Part shown: one piece after another, positions 43,176-51,479 of the stretch
How positions within the stretch are numbered: the stretch's first letter is position 1
Layout of the letters: every line of letters begins with the position of its first letter
NCBI GenBank assembly: GCA_963843595.1
Contig: CAWJLG010000008.1
Coordinates: 248,001-312,000, forward strand
Length of the DNA stretch: 64,000 nt
Source of the DNA: CAIWHR01 sp963843595
GTDB lineage: Bacteria > Pseudomonadota > Gammaproteobacteria > Burkholderiales > Casimicrobiaceae
Reading direction: 5' to 3'
Program-made: the position numbers and the translations under genes
The notes under the pieces: model-generated
What the model was told of the DNA's origin: nothing
What the model saw: the letters and a program-made list of their open reading frames with translations, nothing else
Database searches by the model: none

Positions 43176-43959
43176 ATGCCTCGATTCACGAAGTTGCGCT
43201 TCCGCCTTGTATTGCCGCTCGTTCTGTTCGCCGTCCCGGCATTCGCGACGCACACCCAGACGGCGCATCCCGCCGCGCCCCGGGATGCTGCGGTCGACCG
43301 AATCCCTGCCGGCGAACACGCTTACCGCGCAGGCCGCTCCGGTCGAATCCAAGGCGGCCGGGACGAGCCCAGGCGCACCGAAGGCCGCAGATGCGAAGGC
43401 TGCCGCGGCCAAGTCTGCGACCGACGCCAAGCCGTCCGTGGCGAAGGGCGTGGACGCGGGAGCGCCGGCCCCGGCCAAAGCCGATCCCGGCCCGCTCGTC
43501 GTGTTCGCCTGGCTTGACGGATGCTGGCGCGGCTCGGTCAATCAGCGCGAGTATCGCGAGCACTGGCTGCCGTTGCGCGGCAATCTGATGCTCGGTGTCA
43601 GCCACACGGTGCGCGGCGACAAGACGCAGGACTACGAGTACCTGCGCATCGAAAACCGTCCGGACGGGATGTTCTACGTCGATCAGCCGTCCGGCAACAA
43701 GGCCAAGGAGAACGCCTACAAGTTCATGGGGCGGACGCTCGATACGGCCGACGGCCGCAACGACGAGATCTTCACGTTCGAGAACACGGCCGTGGAATTC
43801 CCGCAGCGGATCATCTACCGGAGGGGCTCCGAGGGCTGGCTGTACGCGACCGTCGAAGGCAAGGTCCAGGACAAGCACGAGAACAAGCTCGAGGACCACA
43901 AGGTCATCTACCCGATGCGGCGCATCGATTGCCAGAGCGGCGAGTTCATCCGCAAGTAG
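43176..43959 (+). pseudogene. DUF6265 family secreted protein, frameshifted after the signal peptide
   Basis: ATG 43176 gives a signal peptide (LRFRLVLPLVLFAVPAFATHTQT). The frame then changes near the CCCC/GGG run at 43278-43284, and the mature domain continues in the next frame: an Ala/Lys-rich linker, then VVFAWLDGCWRGSVNQREYREHWLPLRGNLMLGVSHTV … MRRIDCQSGEFIRK, which is DUF6265. One extra base restores a protein of about 260 aa. The family is periplasmic and of unknown function. The linker is low-complexity, so the exact break cannot be fixed. Confidence 0.75.
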
Positions 43960-43960
43960 C

Positions 43961-44299
43961 GTGGATGCGCGGCCCCCGGCGGTCGCCGGATTCGAAAAGC
44001 TGCTCGCGGCCGGCCGTGACGGAGCGCTGCTGCGCTTCTCGCTCGGCAGCGAATATCTGAAGTCCGGCGACGCCGAACGGGCCGCGCTGCATCTCGAGCG
44101 CGCTGTCGCCCTGGATCCGAATTTCACCGCCGCATGGAAGATCTACGGCAAGGCGCTTGCGGCCGTGGGCCGCGCAGACGAGGCACTGGCCGCCTATCGC
44201 CGCGGAATTGCCGTCGCGCAGGCCCGTGGCGACCGGCAGGCCGAGAAGGAAATGATCGTGTTCGCGCGCAGGATCGAGCGCGAATCGGGGGCCGCCTGA
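43961..44299 (+). CDS. Small tetratricopeptide-repeat protein
   Basis: 112 aa from GTG 43961, one base after the DUF6265 stop. Two to three TPR-like helical hairpins are visible: LLRFSLGSEYLKSGDAERAALHLERAVALDPNFTAAWKIYGKALAAVGRADEALAAYRRGIAVAQ. No signal peptide. TPRs mediate protein contacts; the partner is unknown. It converges with rnhA across 42 bases. Proteins of this type beside rnhA are common in betaproteobacteria. Confidence 0.8.
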   Translation: MDARPPAVAGFEKLLAAGRDGALLRFSLGSEYLKSGDAERAALHLERAVALDPNFTAAWKIYGKALAAVGRADEALAAYRRGIAVAQARGDRQAEKEMIVFARRIERESGAA

Positions 44300-44341
44300 G
44301 TCAGGGGCAGGCGAATTCGTCGGGGACGCGCGCCGCGACCT

Positions 44342-44779
44342 TCAGGCGACGAGGCTCGCGCCGCGATTCGCCAGCGCATCGGCGCGTTCGTTGCCGGGAT
44401 GGTCGCTGTGTCCGCGGACCCAATGCCACCGGATCTCGTGCCGGGCCGAGAGGTCGTCCAGTTCCCGCCAAAGCTCGGCGTTCTTGACCGGTTTGCGGTC
44501 CGCGGTCTTCCAGCCGTTTCTCTTCCAGCCGTGGATCCATGTCTGGATGCCGTTCTTCACGTACTGCGAGTCGGTGTAGAGATCGACATCGCAGCCGCGG
44601 TTCAGCGATTCGAGCGCGCGGATGACGGCGGTGAGTTCCATCCGGTTGTTGGTGGTCACCGGCTCGCCGCCGAAGAGCTCTTTCTCGTGGTCACCCCACG
44701 TCAGCACCGCGCCCCAGCCGCCCCGCCCGGGGTTGCCCTTGCACGCGCCGTCGGTGTAGATCGTGACCGCACGGGTCAT
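44342..44779 (-). CDS. rnhA: Ribonuclease HI
   Basis: 145 aa. The catalytic set DEDD is intact: Asp in YTDGACKGNPG, Glu in NNRMELTAVI, Asp in LYTDSQYV and Asp in GNERADALA; the flexible His is in GHSDHPGNERAD. It cuts RNA in RNA-DNA hybrids and removes primers and R-loops. ATG 44779 overlaps the stop of the upstream methyltransferase by four bases, so the two are coupled, as in E. coli and many relatives. Length is normal. Confidence 0.97.
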   Translation of the reverse strand: MTRAVTIYTDGACKGNPGRGGWGAVLTWGDHEKELFGGEPVTTNNRMELTAVIRALESLNRGCDVDLYTDSQYVKNGIQTWIHGWKRNGWKTADRKPVKNAELWRELDDLSARHEIRWHWVRGHSDHPGNERADALANRGASLVA

Positions 44780-45516
44780 GGCGAAGCGCTCTCGCGGACC
44801 TGCCGTGGCGCGGCCGCGAGCCCGTGCTTGCGATGTTCCCAGGCAGGCGTGATCACGCGCATGCCGAGAACCTTCTTCGTGGCGCGCAGGTAGTACACGC
44901 CGCCGGCGATCGGCCACCAGCGGTCGCCTGCGGTCTCGAAAAACCCGAAGCGCGCGCGCCATTGTTCGCTGGCGAGCGGCGGGACATAGGCGTCGAGTCC
45001 GCCGCCGGTGACTTCGAAACCGAGCAGCGAAAGCCAGTCCTTGAGGCGGTACAGCGCGATGAAGCTGCCGTTCCAGGGAGGGGCCTGCTCGCGTCCGAAG
45101 TAGCGCTTGGCGCCGAACAGGCTGAACGGATTGAAGCCGGAGATGACCACCTGGCCCTCGGGCCGCACGGCCCGATAGGCTTCGCGCAGCAACTGATGCG
45201 GATCGGCGGTGAACTCGAGCCCGTGCGGCAGCACGACGAGATCGAGCGAGCTTTCGGGAAACGGCAGCCAGTGCGGGTCTGCGCGCACCTGGGCGGGCGC
45301 ATCGTAGTCGACGGTCCAGCGGGCCGCGATCCGGCTCTGGGCGAGGAACGGACATTCCGGCAGCCCGACCTGGATCGCGTGGAACCCGAAGATGTCGGCG
45401 ACCGTGCGATCGAACCATGCCTGCTCTCGGGCAAGCAGATACCGGCCCAGTGATGTCCTGAACCACCCCGCCAGCGTCGTTGACACGTCGATCGGCGCTC
45501 CGGAAGATGCGTCCAT
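44776..45516 (-). CDS. Class I SAM-dependent methyltransferase (YafS-like)
   Basis: 246 aa. It is a YafS-like methyltransferase with LDLVVLPHGLEFTADPHQLLREAYRAVRPEGQVVISGFNPFSLFG as the characteristic motif. The N-terminal part WFRTSLGRYLLAREQAWFDRTVADIFGFHAIQVGLPE is typical of the family. The substrate is unknown. It sits between gloB (divergent) and rnhA (overlapping), the same order as E. coli yafS. The ATG at 45516 lies inside the same CATG as the gloB start. An upstream start at 45552 is possible. Confidence 0.85.
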   Translation of the reverse strand: MDASSGAPIDVSTTLAGWFRTSLGRYLLAREQAWFDRTVADIFGFHAIQVGLPECPFLAQSRIAARWTVDYDAPAQVRADPHWLPFPESSLDLVVLPHGLEFTADPHQLLREAYRAVRPEGQVVISGFNPFSLFGAKRYFGREQAPPWNGSFIALYRLKDWLSLLGFEVTGGGLDAYVPPLASEQWRARFGFFETAGDRWWPIAGGVYYLRATKKVLGMRVITPAWEHRKHGLAAAPRQVRESASP

Positions 45517-46294
45517 GCCGGCGATTATCCCGATCCCCGCCTTCAGCGACAACTACATCTGGCTCCTGCGCGAAGGGCGCCACGCGGCCGTCGTCGACGC
45601 GGGCGATGCCGAACCGGTGCTCGATTTTCTCGCGCGCGAGGGCCTCGAGTTGTCGGCGATCCTCGACACTCACCACCACGGCGATCACGTGGGCGGGAAC
45701 ACTGCGCTGCTCAGGCGGTTCGCGGTGCCGGTGTACGGGCCGGCGGGAGAGGTCATCCCGGGCCGCACGCACGCGCTGCGCGAGGGGGACGCGATCGTCG
45801 TCCCCGGCATCGGCTGCACGCTTTCCGTGCTCGACGTGCCCGGACACACCGCGGGGCACATCGCCTATGTCGGGGAGATCGACGGCGACATGGCGGCGTT
45901 CGTCGGCGACACGCTGTTCGCCGGCGGCTGCGGGCGCCTGTTCGAAGGCACGGCCGCGCAGATGTCCGCGTCGCTCGCGAAGCTCGCGTCGCTGCCTCCC
46001 GCGACCCGCGTGTACTGTGCCCACGAGTACACATTGGCGAACCTCCGCTTCGCGGCGGCGGTCGAACCGCGCAATCCGGCTCTCCGGGAGCGCATCGTGC
46101 GCGAGCGCGACAAACGTGACCGCGGCGTGCCGACGGTACCCTCGACCATCGCCGACGAGCGCGCGACCAACCCATTCTTGCGCGTCACGGAGTCGGACGT
46201 GCTGGGGGCCGCGGAAGCGCATGCCGGGCGCACGCTGGCCGATCCGGTGGCCGCGTTCGCGACGTTGCGCGAGTGGAAGGACGGGTTCCGTTGA
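45515..46294 (+). CDS. gloB: Hydroxyacylglutathione hydrolase (glyoxalase II)
   Basis: 259 aa. MPAIIPIPAFSDNYIWLLREG is the usual glyoxalase II start. The metal motif is THHHGDHVGG (His-x-His-x-Asp-His type), with GHTAGHIAYV and AFVGDTLFAGGCGRLFEGT downstream and HEYTLANLRFA in the C-terminal part. It hydrolyses S-lactoylglutathione to D-lactate in methylglyoxal detoxification. The start ATG (45515-45517) and the divergent methyltransferase start (45516-45514) share the bases of one CATG. That leaves no intergenic space, so each promoter must lie within the other gene. Confidence 0.95.
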   Translation: MPAIIPIPAFSDNYIWLLREGRHAAVVDAGDAEPVLDFLAREGLELSAILDTHHHGDHVGGNTALLRRFAVPVYGPAGEVIPGRTHALREGDAIVVPGIGCTLSVLDVPGHTAGHIAYVGEIDGDMAAFVGDTLFAGGCGRLFEGTAAQMSASLAKLASLPPATRVYCAHEYTLANLRFAAAVEPRNPALRERIVRERDKRDRGVPTVPSTIADERATNPFLRVTESDVLGAAEAHAGRTLADPVAAFATLREWKDGFR

Positions 46295-46391
46295 GCCGGG
46301 CAGTGATTGACGCCGGCACGTCGGCACCCCTACCATCCCCGGACCTCGGCGCGATGCAGCGGCGCGGCGACGACGTGCATCCCCGATCGAA

Positions 46392-47930
46392 TTGCGACTG
46401 ACGCCCCTCATTCTTGTCGTGCTCGCGGCGGTCGTCGCAGGCTGCGCGACGATCGATGCGCCACCCGAGCCACCGACGGCGATGGGGCCGCCGGAGCCGC
46501 CGCCGAGGATATCGGACGCGCCCGCACCGGACCGGCTGTCACTGTCCGATCCGTTTCCGCCGCTGGTCGACGCCGAGCTCGAGCCGCTGCCGTCGCCGAA
46601 CGAGGATCTGTGGGATCGGATCCGCAAGGGCTACGCGATGCCCGACCTCGACGACAGATACGTCGTCAAATGGGAGGAGTGGTACTCGTCGCGTCCCGAC
46701 TACGTTGCCCGGATGGTGGATCGCAGCCGGCGTTACCTCTATCACATCGTCCTCGAGGTCCAACGGCGCGGCATGCCGCTCGAAATCGCGCTGCTGCCGA
46801 TGGTCGAGAGCGCATTCAATCCGATTGCCCTGTCCACCAGCCGCGCGTCCGGCATCTGGCAGTTCATGCCGTCGACGGGCGATCACTACGGCCTGAAGCG
46901 TAACTTCTGGTTCGATTCGCGGCGGGACGTCCTGGCCGCGACGGACGGTGCGCTCAACTACCTGCAGAAGCTGTACGGGGATTTCGGCGACTGGCAGCTG
47001 GCGCTTGCCGCCTACAACTGGGGCGAGGGAAACGTGGCCAAGGCGATCGCAAGAAACCAGAAGGCCGGCCTGCCCACGGATTACGGGAGCCTCGCGATGC
47101 CCGACGAGACCCGCAACTACCTGCCGAAGCTGCAGGCAGTGAAGAACATCGTCCGCGATCCGGCGAAGTACGGCCTCGAGTTGGCGGACATCCCGGACGC
47201 GCCCTATTTCGCGGTTGTCAAGACGACGCGCCGAATGGACCTGGCCCGCGCCGCCGAGCTCGCGGAGATGCCGATGGACGAATTCCAGTATCTCAATCCG
47301 CATCACAACCGGCCGGTCATCGCGGGCGCCGGGGAGCATACGATCCTGCTTCCGATCGACAAGGCCGAGCTGTTCGCCGCGAAGCTCGATCTTCTCGATC
47401 AGCCCCTCGTGTCGTGGCGGGCCCATCGGCTGCGGGCGGGCGAGACGCTGCCGGCGGTTGCCGCCAGATTCGGCATGTCGGTGGAAACACTGCGCGCCGT
47501 CAACGGGATCGGGCCGAGGGCCAGGGTGCCGATCGGCCATGCGCTGCTCGTGCCCTCGCAGCATGCGTCGGCCGAATCCGAGGAGTCGCTGGACAAGGCG
47601 GTTTTCACGACCGTGCCTCAGGGCCGCACGTTCTATTACCGGGTGCGGCGGGGCGACACGATGGCGAGTATCGCCTCGCGCTACGCGGTGACGGCGCAGG
47701 ACATCCGCGGCTGGAACGGCCTGGCGCAGAATGCCGTCAAGGTGGGCCAGCAGCTGCGCATCATCAGCGACCTCGCACCGAATGCCGGCCGGGCCACGCG
47801 CCCGACCGGCATTCGGATCCTTTCGACGAAGGCGAAACCCGTTGCCCCCCAGAAGGGGCGGACCGCGCCTGCGACCAAGCCGGCGGCCGCATCGGCATCA
47901 CCGAAGGTCCGACATTCCCGCGGAGGGTAG
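46392..47930 (+). CDS. mltD: Membrane-bound lytic murein transglycosylase D
   Basis: 512 aa. The lipobox VVAGCAT (near 17) anchors it in the outer membrane. The transglycosylase core has LPMVESAFNPIALSTSRASGIWQFMPSTGDHYGL with the catalytic Glu in VESAF, then AAYNWGEGNVAKAI. Two LysM modules follow: HRLRAGETLPAVAARFGM and YRVRRGDTMASIASRYAV, both binding peptidoglycan. It cleaves glycan strands to 1,6-anhydro products. Start TTG 46392 is the first plausible codon, without a good ribosome site. The gloB-mltD order is that of E. coli. The last 40 residues are low-complexity Ala/Lys. Confidence 0.93.
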   Translation: MRLTPLILVVLAAVVAGCATIDAPPEPPTAMGPPEPPPRISDAPAPDRLSLSDPFPPLVDAELEPLPSPNEDLWDRIRKGYAMPDLDDRYVVKWEEWYSSRPDYVARMVDRSRRYLYHIVLEVQRRGMPLEIALLPMVESAFNPIALSTSRASGIWQFMPSTGDHYGLKRNFWFDSRRDVLAATDGALNYLQKLYGDFGDWQLALAAYNWGEGNVAKAIARNQKAGLPTDYGSLAMPDETRNYLPKLQAVKNIVRDPAKYGLELADIPDAPYFAVVKTTRRMDLARAAELAEMPMDEFQYLNPHHNRPVIAGAGEHTILLPIDKAELFAAKLDLLDQPLVSWRAHRLRAGETLPAVAARFGMSVETLRAVNGIGPRARVPIGHALLVPSQHASAESEESLDKAVFTTVPQGRTFYYRVRRGDTMASIASRYAVTAQDIRGWNGLAQNAVKVGQQLRIISDLAPNAGRATRPTGIRILSTKAKPVAPQKGRTAPATKPAAASASPKVRHSRGG

Positions 47931-48097
47931 TTGCGGACCGACCCGGCGTTCGCGGCGCACCGCGCGACCGCGCGGGGGCGCACGACGACCCGGGCAGGCG
48001 GTGGCAACGGCGGACTGACACGCGCGGCGGCGGTCTTGCGCAACGCATCGCGGCTCGGGTGGCAGACTCGGGCGGCATCGTAGCGGCGCCGGAAAAC

Positions 48098-48127
48098 AAA
48101 ACAGGCGACGCTTGGCGTCGCCTGTTT
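48098..48127. terminator. Terminator hairpin of the histone-like gene, possibly bidirectional
   Basis: ACAGGCGACG (48101-48110) pairs perfectly with CGTCGCCTGT (48116-48125). On the minus strand it is followed by TTTTGTTTT, 44 bases beyond the stop of the histone-like gene. On the plus strand only TTTCGT follows, so termination of mltD there would be weak. Confidence 0.85.
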
Positions 48128-48170
48128 CGTCGTCCGCCCGGATTGGTGGCGGACCTGGATTGCCGCGGGC

Positions 48171-48551
48171 TTACAGCTTCTTCGCGGCCTTCCTCTTCGG
48201 GGCGGCCTTCTTCTTGGTCGCCTTCTTCGCCGCCTTCTTCTTCTTCGGGGCGGCCTTCTTCTTCGTCGTCTTCTTCGCTGCCTTCTTCTTGGTGGTCTTC
48301 TTGGCGGCCTTCTTCTTCGTCGTCTTCTTCGCTGCCTTCTTCTTGGTGGTCTTCTTGGCGGCCTTCTTCTTCGTCGTCTTCTTCGCTGCCTTCTTCGGGG
48401 CGGCCTTCTTCCTGGTCGCCTTCTTCGCCGCCTTCTTCTTCGGGGCGGCCCTCTTCTTCGTTGCCTTCTTCTTCGTTGCCTTCTTCTTGGTCGCTTTCTT
48501 GGGCGCCGGAGCCGCAGCGGCCGGCGTAATCATCGACATCATGTCAGCCAT
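48171..48551 (-). CDS. Histone-H1-like Lys/Ala-rich DNA-binding protein
   Basis: 126 aa, about half Lys. After MADMMSMITPAAAAPAP the protein is built from short KKATKKKA-type units. In the middle, AAKKTTKKK is repeated about five times (27-bp units in DNA), flanked by APKKKKAAKKATKKK and KRKAAKKL. Such proteins bind and compact DNA, like Bordetella BpH1. A GGAGAAATG ribosome site is well placed before ATG 48551. A promoter lies at 48677-48704 and a terminator downstream, so it is monocistronic. Repeat number is likely to vary between strains. The low-complexity tail resembles the phasin tails in this window. Confidence 0.85.
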   Translation of the reverse strand: MADMMSMITPAAAAPAPKKATKKKATKKKATKKRAAPKKKAAKKATRKKAAPKKAAKKTTKKKAAKKTTKKKAAKKTTKKKAAKKTTKKKAAKKTTKKKAAPKKKKAAKKATKKKAAPKRKAAKKL

Positions 48552-48676
48552 TTCATTTCTCCTGTCTGAGTTTCTGTAACTGTTATTTGCTTCTGCTTCG
48601 CAGGCGGCGCGGATCGTCGTTCGAGACTGCGATATTCAGCGACCTCTTGACAAACCCACTGCTACCTGCTGCCTGA

Positions 48677-48704
48677 ATTCTAGCCAGATTTTTTCGAATT
48701 GCAA
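48677..48704 (-). promoter_or_regulatory. Promoter candidate of the histone-like gene
   Basis: Minus-strand TTGCAA (48704-48699), 16 bases, TAGAAT (48682-48677). This would start transcription near 48670 and leave a leader of about 120 bases. The intergenic stretch 48552-48784 holds nothing else recognisable. Confidence 0.5.
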
Positions 48705-48784
48705 GATTTCCGAACCGATTCCGAGCCTTGCGTTCGCGATTGTTGCGAATTCGCACATCCACGCAACGGGAGTTCGCGCGCGAT

Positions 48785-50029
48785 TCAGGGCAGGATCGTT
48801 TCGTGTGCGATCAGATCGGCAGTCGTCTCGCGCCGTCGCGCGAGATGCGCCATCGCACCATCGACGATGACCTCTGCGGCGCGCGGGCGCGAGTTGTAGT
48901 TCGAGCTCATCACGAAGCCGTAGGCGCCGGCGGATCCGATCGCCAGAAGATCCCCGGCAGCGAGGGCGAGCGCCCGGTCGTGCGCGAGGAAATCGCCGCT
49001 TTCGCAGATCGGTCCGACGAGTTGCCAGTTGTGCACGGGGGCTTCCCGCGGACGCACGGCGTCGACCGCGTGCCACGCGTCGTACAGCGCCGGCCGGATC
49101 AGGTCGTTCATGGCGGCGTCGACGATCGCGAAGTTGCGCTCGGCGCCGGGTTTGAGATGAATCACGCGCGTGAGCAGGACACCGGCGTTGCCGACGAGGA
49201 AGCGGCCCGGCTCGAACAGCAGTTTCTGCGGGCGCGTCCCCGCGGCACTGCGGATGGCGAGCGCGAACTCGTACGGATCGATCGTCTCCTCGTCCCGGTA
49301 GCGGATGCCAAGCCCGCCGCCCAGATCGATATGGTCGAGGGCCGTGCCGTCGGCCTCGATCTCGTCGACCAGCGCGAACATCTTGGCGGCCGCCTCGACG
49401 TACGCGGATAGGTCGGTGACCTGGGAACCGATGTGGCAATCGATGCCGCGAACGGCGATGTGCGGCAAGTCGGCGGCGCGCCGGTAGAGCGCACGGGCGT
49501 CGGCGAAGGCAACGCCGAATTTGCTCTCCTTGAGGCCCGTCGAGATGTAGGGATGCGTCTTCGGATCGACGTCGGGGTTGACGCGGAATGACACGGGCGC
49601 GCGCTTGCCGGCACGGCCGGCAACGGCGTTCAGGGCCTCCAGCTCCGCCGCGGACTCGACGTTGAAGCAGAGAATCCCGGCGGCGAGCGCGACCTCCATT
49701 TCCGCTTCCGTCTTGCCGACGCCCGAGAACACGACCTTGTCCGGATTGCCGCCCGCAGCGAGCGCGCGTGCGAGTTCGCCGCCGGAGACGATGTCGAAGC
49801 CGCAGCCGAGACGGGCGAGGACGTTCAGCACCGCCAGGTTCGAGTTCGCCTTCATCGCGTAGCAGACGAGGTGCGGCACGCCCGCGAACGCCCCGTCGAA
49901 GGCCCGGTACCCCGCTTCGAGCGCCGCCCGCGAATAGACGTAGCACGGGGTCCCGAAGCGCGCCGCGACCTCCGCGAGCGGCACCCGCTCGGCGTGGAGC
50001 TCGCCGCCGATGTAGGTGAACGCACTCAC
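48785..50029 (-). CDS. lysA: Diaminopimelate decarboxylase
   Basis: 414 aa. The PLP Lys is in VCYAMKANSNLAVL (near 57). GFDIVSGGEL, HIGSQVTDL, IDLGGGLGIRY and EPGRFLVGNAG are the PLP-barrel motifs. The catalytic Cys is in GPICESGDFLA, and GAYGFVMSSNYNSRPRAAEV is the C-terminal substrate motif. It makes L-lysine from meso-diaminopimelate. Start GTG 50029 overlaps the lptM stop as GTGA, giving tight coupling. Order cyaY / lptM-lysA is usual in betaproteobacteria. Confidence 0.96.
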   Translation of the reverse strand: MSAFTYIGGELHAERVPLAEVAARFGTPCYVYSRAALEAGYRAFDGAFAGVPHLVCYAMKANSNLAVLNVLARLGCGFDIVSGGELARALAAGGNPDKVVFSGVGKTEAEMEVALAAGILCFNVESAAELEALNAVAGRAGKRAPVSFRVNPDVDPKTHPYISTGLKESKFGVAFADARALYRRAADLPHIAVRGIDCHIGSQVTDLSAYVEAAAKMFALVDEIEADGTALDHIDLGGGLGIRYRDEETIDPYEFALAIRSAAGTRPQKLLFEPGRFLVGNAGVLLTRVIHLKPGAERNFAIVDAAMNDLIRPALYDAWHAVDAVRPREAPVHNWQLVGPICESGDFLAHDRALALAAGDLLAIGSAGAYGFVMSSNYNSRPRAAEVIVDGAMAHLARRRETTADLIAHETILP

Positions 50030-50250
50030 GGTTTGCGCACGCTGCCGCCGGCATCGGACGCGGCAGGCGCTTGCACCGGCGGCGTCCCCGCGGCCGGATT
50101 TTCTGCGGCGGGTTCGGCGGCGACGGGCTTGGTCGCCGGGAGCTTGAGCGGGCCCTTGATGCCGCACCCGGACAGCGGGTGGGCGAGGAGCGCGACGACG
50201 ATAACCGCGCTGCGGACGGTGCGTAACTGTGCGGCGAAATCACGTAACAT
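50026..50250 (-). CDS. lptM: LPS-assembly lipoprotein LptM (YifL)
   Basis: 74 aa. A signal segment (SAVIVVALLAHPLSGCG) ends in a lipobox, followed by the family mark CGIKGPLKLP. The rest is a Pro/Ala-rich tail of low complexity. LptM assists maturation of the LptD-LptE LPS translocon at the outer membrane. It is first in the operon with lysA and divergent from cyaY, with 46 bases between the starts. Short and often missed by automatic calling. Confidence 0.88.
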   Translation of the reverse strand: MLRDFAAQLRTVRSAVIVVALLAHPLSGCGIKGPLKLPATKPVAAEPAAENPAAGTPPVQAPAASDAGGSVRKP

Positions 50251-50296
50251 CGAGCGGAATCCTATCACGCGACCACTCCTCCGACTGCCGCCAACC

Positions 50297-50653
50297 ATGA
50301 TCACCGACAGCGAATTCATCGCCGCCGCCGACCGCGCGCTCGCCGCCATCGGCGAGGCGCTCGACGCTGCGCTTGCCGACTCCGACGTGGACGTCGACTG
50401 GAGCCTCAACGACGGCATCCTCGAGATCGAGTGCGAAGACGGCGGCAAGCTGATCGTCAATCGGCATGTGCCGAACCGTGAGATATGGGTTGCCGCCCGG
50501 GCCGGCGGGTTTCATTTCGCGTCGCGCGACGGTGCGTGGCGCGACACGCGCTCGGGCGGCGAATTGGCCGCGGCACTCGCGGAACTGCTGCGAACCCAGG
50601 CCGGACTCGAGGTGGTCGTACCGGCCCTGAAGGCGCCCGCCACCGGACCATAA
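50297..50653 (+). CDS. cyaY: Iron donor protein CyaY (frataxin homologue)
   Basis: 118 aa. The acidic first helix (ITDSEFIAAADRALAAIGEALDAALADSDVDVDWS) and the sheet ILEIECEDGGKLIVNRHVPNREIWVAARAGGFHF are frataxin features. The acidic patch binds iron and the Asn-Arg stretch contacts the cysteine desulfurase. It regulates or supplies iron to Fe-S cluster assembly. It is divergent from lptM-lysA and convergent with ygjP. Full length. Confidence 0.94.
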   Translation: MITDSEFIAAADRALAAIGEALDAALADSDVDVDWSLNDGILEIECEDGGKLIVNRHVPNREIWVAARAGGFHFASRDGAWRDTRSGGELAAALAELLRTQAGLEVVVPALKAPATGP

Positions 50654-50681
50654 CAGCGCGCGCGTGGGAGGCGTTGCGGGG

Positions 50682-51479
50682 CTACGCGTCGAGCAGCGCC
50701 GTCCAGTCGTCGAGCGCGCGGCGTGCCGGCGCGTGATCCGGGAACAGCGTCTCGACCAGCGCCCAGAACCGCGGCGAATGGTTCATCTCGACCAGATGTG
50801 CGACCTCGTGCGCGACGACGTACGTGGCGAGCTCCGGCGGCAGCTGCACGAGGCGCCAGTTGAGCCGGATGTGGCCCTTGTGCGTGCAGCTCCCCCATTC
50901 GCTCCGGGCGTTCGAGAGCTTGAGCGGCGGCGTGCGCGACGTGATTCGCGCGGCAAGGACCGCCACCATCGGCTCCAGCAGGCGCAGAGCCTCGTCCTTG
51001 AGCCAGCGGGCGACGAATCCGGCGACCTGCCGCTCGTCCTGCGCGGCGGGGTGGAGCACCGTGAGATGGAACAAGTCGACCGCGATCGTTTTCTTCCGCG
51101 CCGGGTACACGGCCAGATCGAGCTCGCGCCCCGCGAACACGATGCGCGCCCCGGTTTTCCACTCACGCGGCAGGACGTCGCGGCGGCGTCCGCGCCATTC
51201 CGCGAGCGTGCGAACGACCCACTCGGCGCGCTCGACCAGCGCACCCTCGATCTCGCGGATCGTCACCCAGCGTGGCGCACGGACGGTCAGGCCCGATAGG
51301 TCGATCTGCATGCCGATCGACCGCCGGCGGGCCCGGACGAGGCGGTAATCGACATCGTGCCCGGCCAGCGCGATGCGCCGGGCATGACCGTCCTCGCGCC
51401 TGCCGCGACCACCGGGCAGGTCGTCGAGGCGCAGATATGCGATGGCGGCATGATCGCCCGCCGCGCACACACCTCTCAC
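50682..51479 (-). CDS. YgjP-like M48-family metal-dependent hydrolase
   Basis: 265 aa from GTG 51479. The zinc motif is YVVAHEVAHLVEMNHSPRFW (HExxH plus downstream His). SNARSEWGSCTHKGHIRLNWRLVQLP is the YgjP/WLM core. The N-terminal half (RRIALAGHDVDYRLVRARRRSIGMQIDLSGLTVRAPRW) is the usual family start, so the longer form is preferred to ATG 51311. GTG overlaps the plsC stop as GTGA. The exact substrate is unknown. The plsC-ygjP order is standard for this group. Confidence 0.9.
   Translation of the reverse strand: MRGVCAAGDHAAIAYLRLDDLPGGRGRREDGHARRIALAGHDVDYRLVRARRRSIGMQIDLSGLTVRAPRWVTIREIEGALVERAEWVVRTLAEWRGRRRDVLPREWKTGARIVFAGRELDLAVYPARKKTIAVDLFHLTVLHPAAQDERQVAGFVARWLKDEALRLLEPMVAVLAARITSRTPPLKLSNARSEWGSCTHKGHIRLNWRLVQLPPELATYVVAHEVAHLVEMNHSPRFWALVETLFPDHAPARRALDDWTALLDA

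Noticed and set aside
48112..48579. A phenylalanine-rich plus-strand membrane protein opposite the histone-like gene
   Set aside because: It is the reverse complement of Lys codons (AAG/CTT) and lacks a ribosome site; the minus-strand gene has promoter, ribosome site and terminator.
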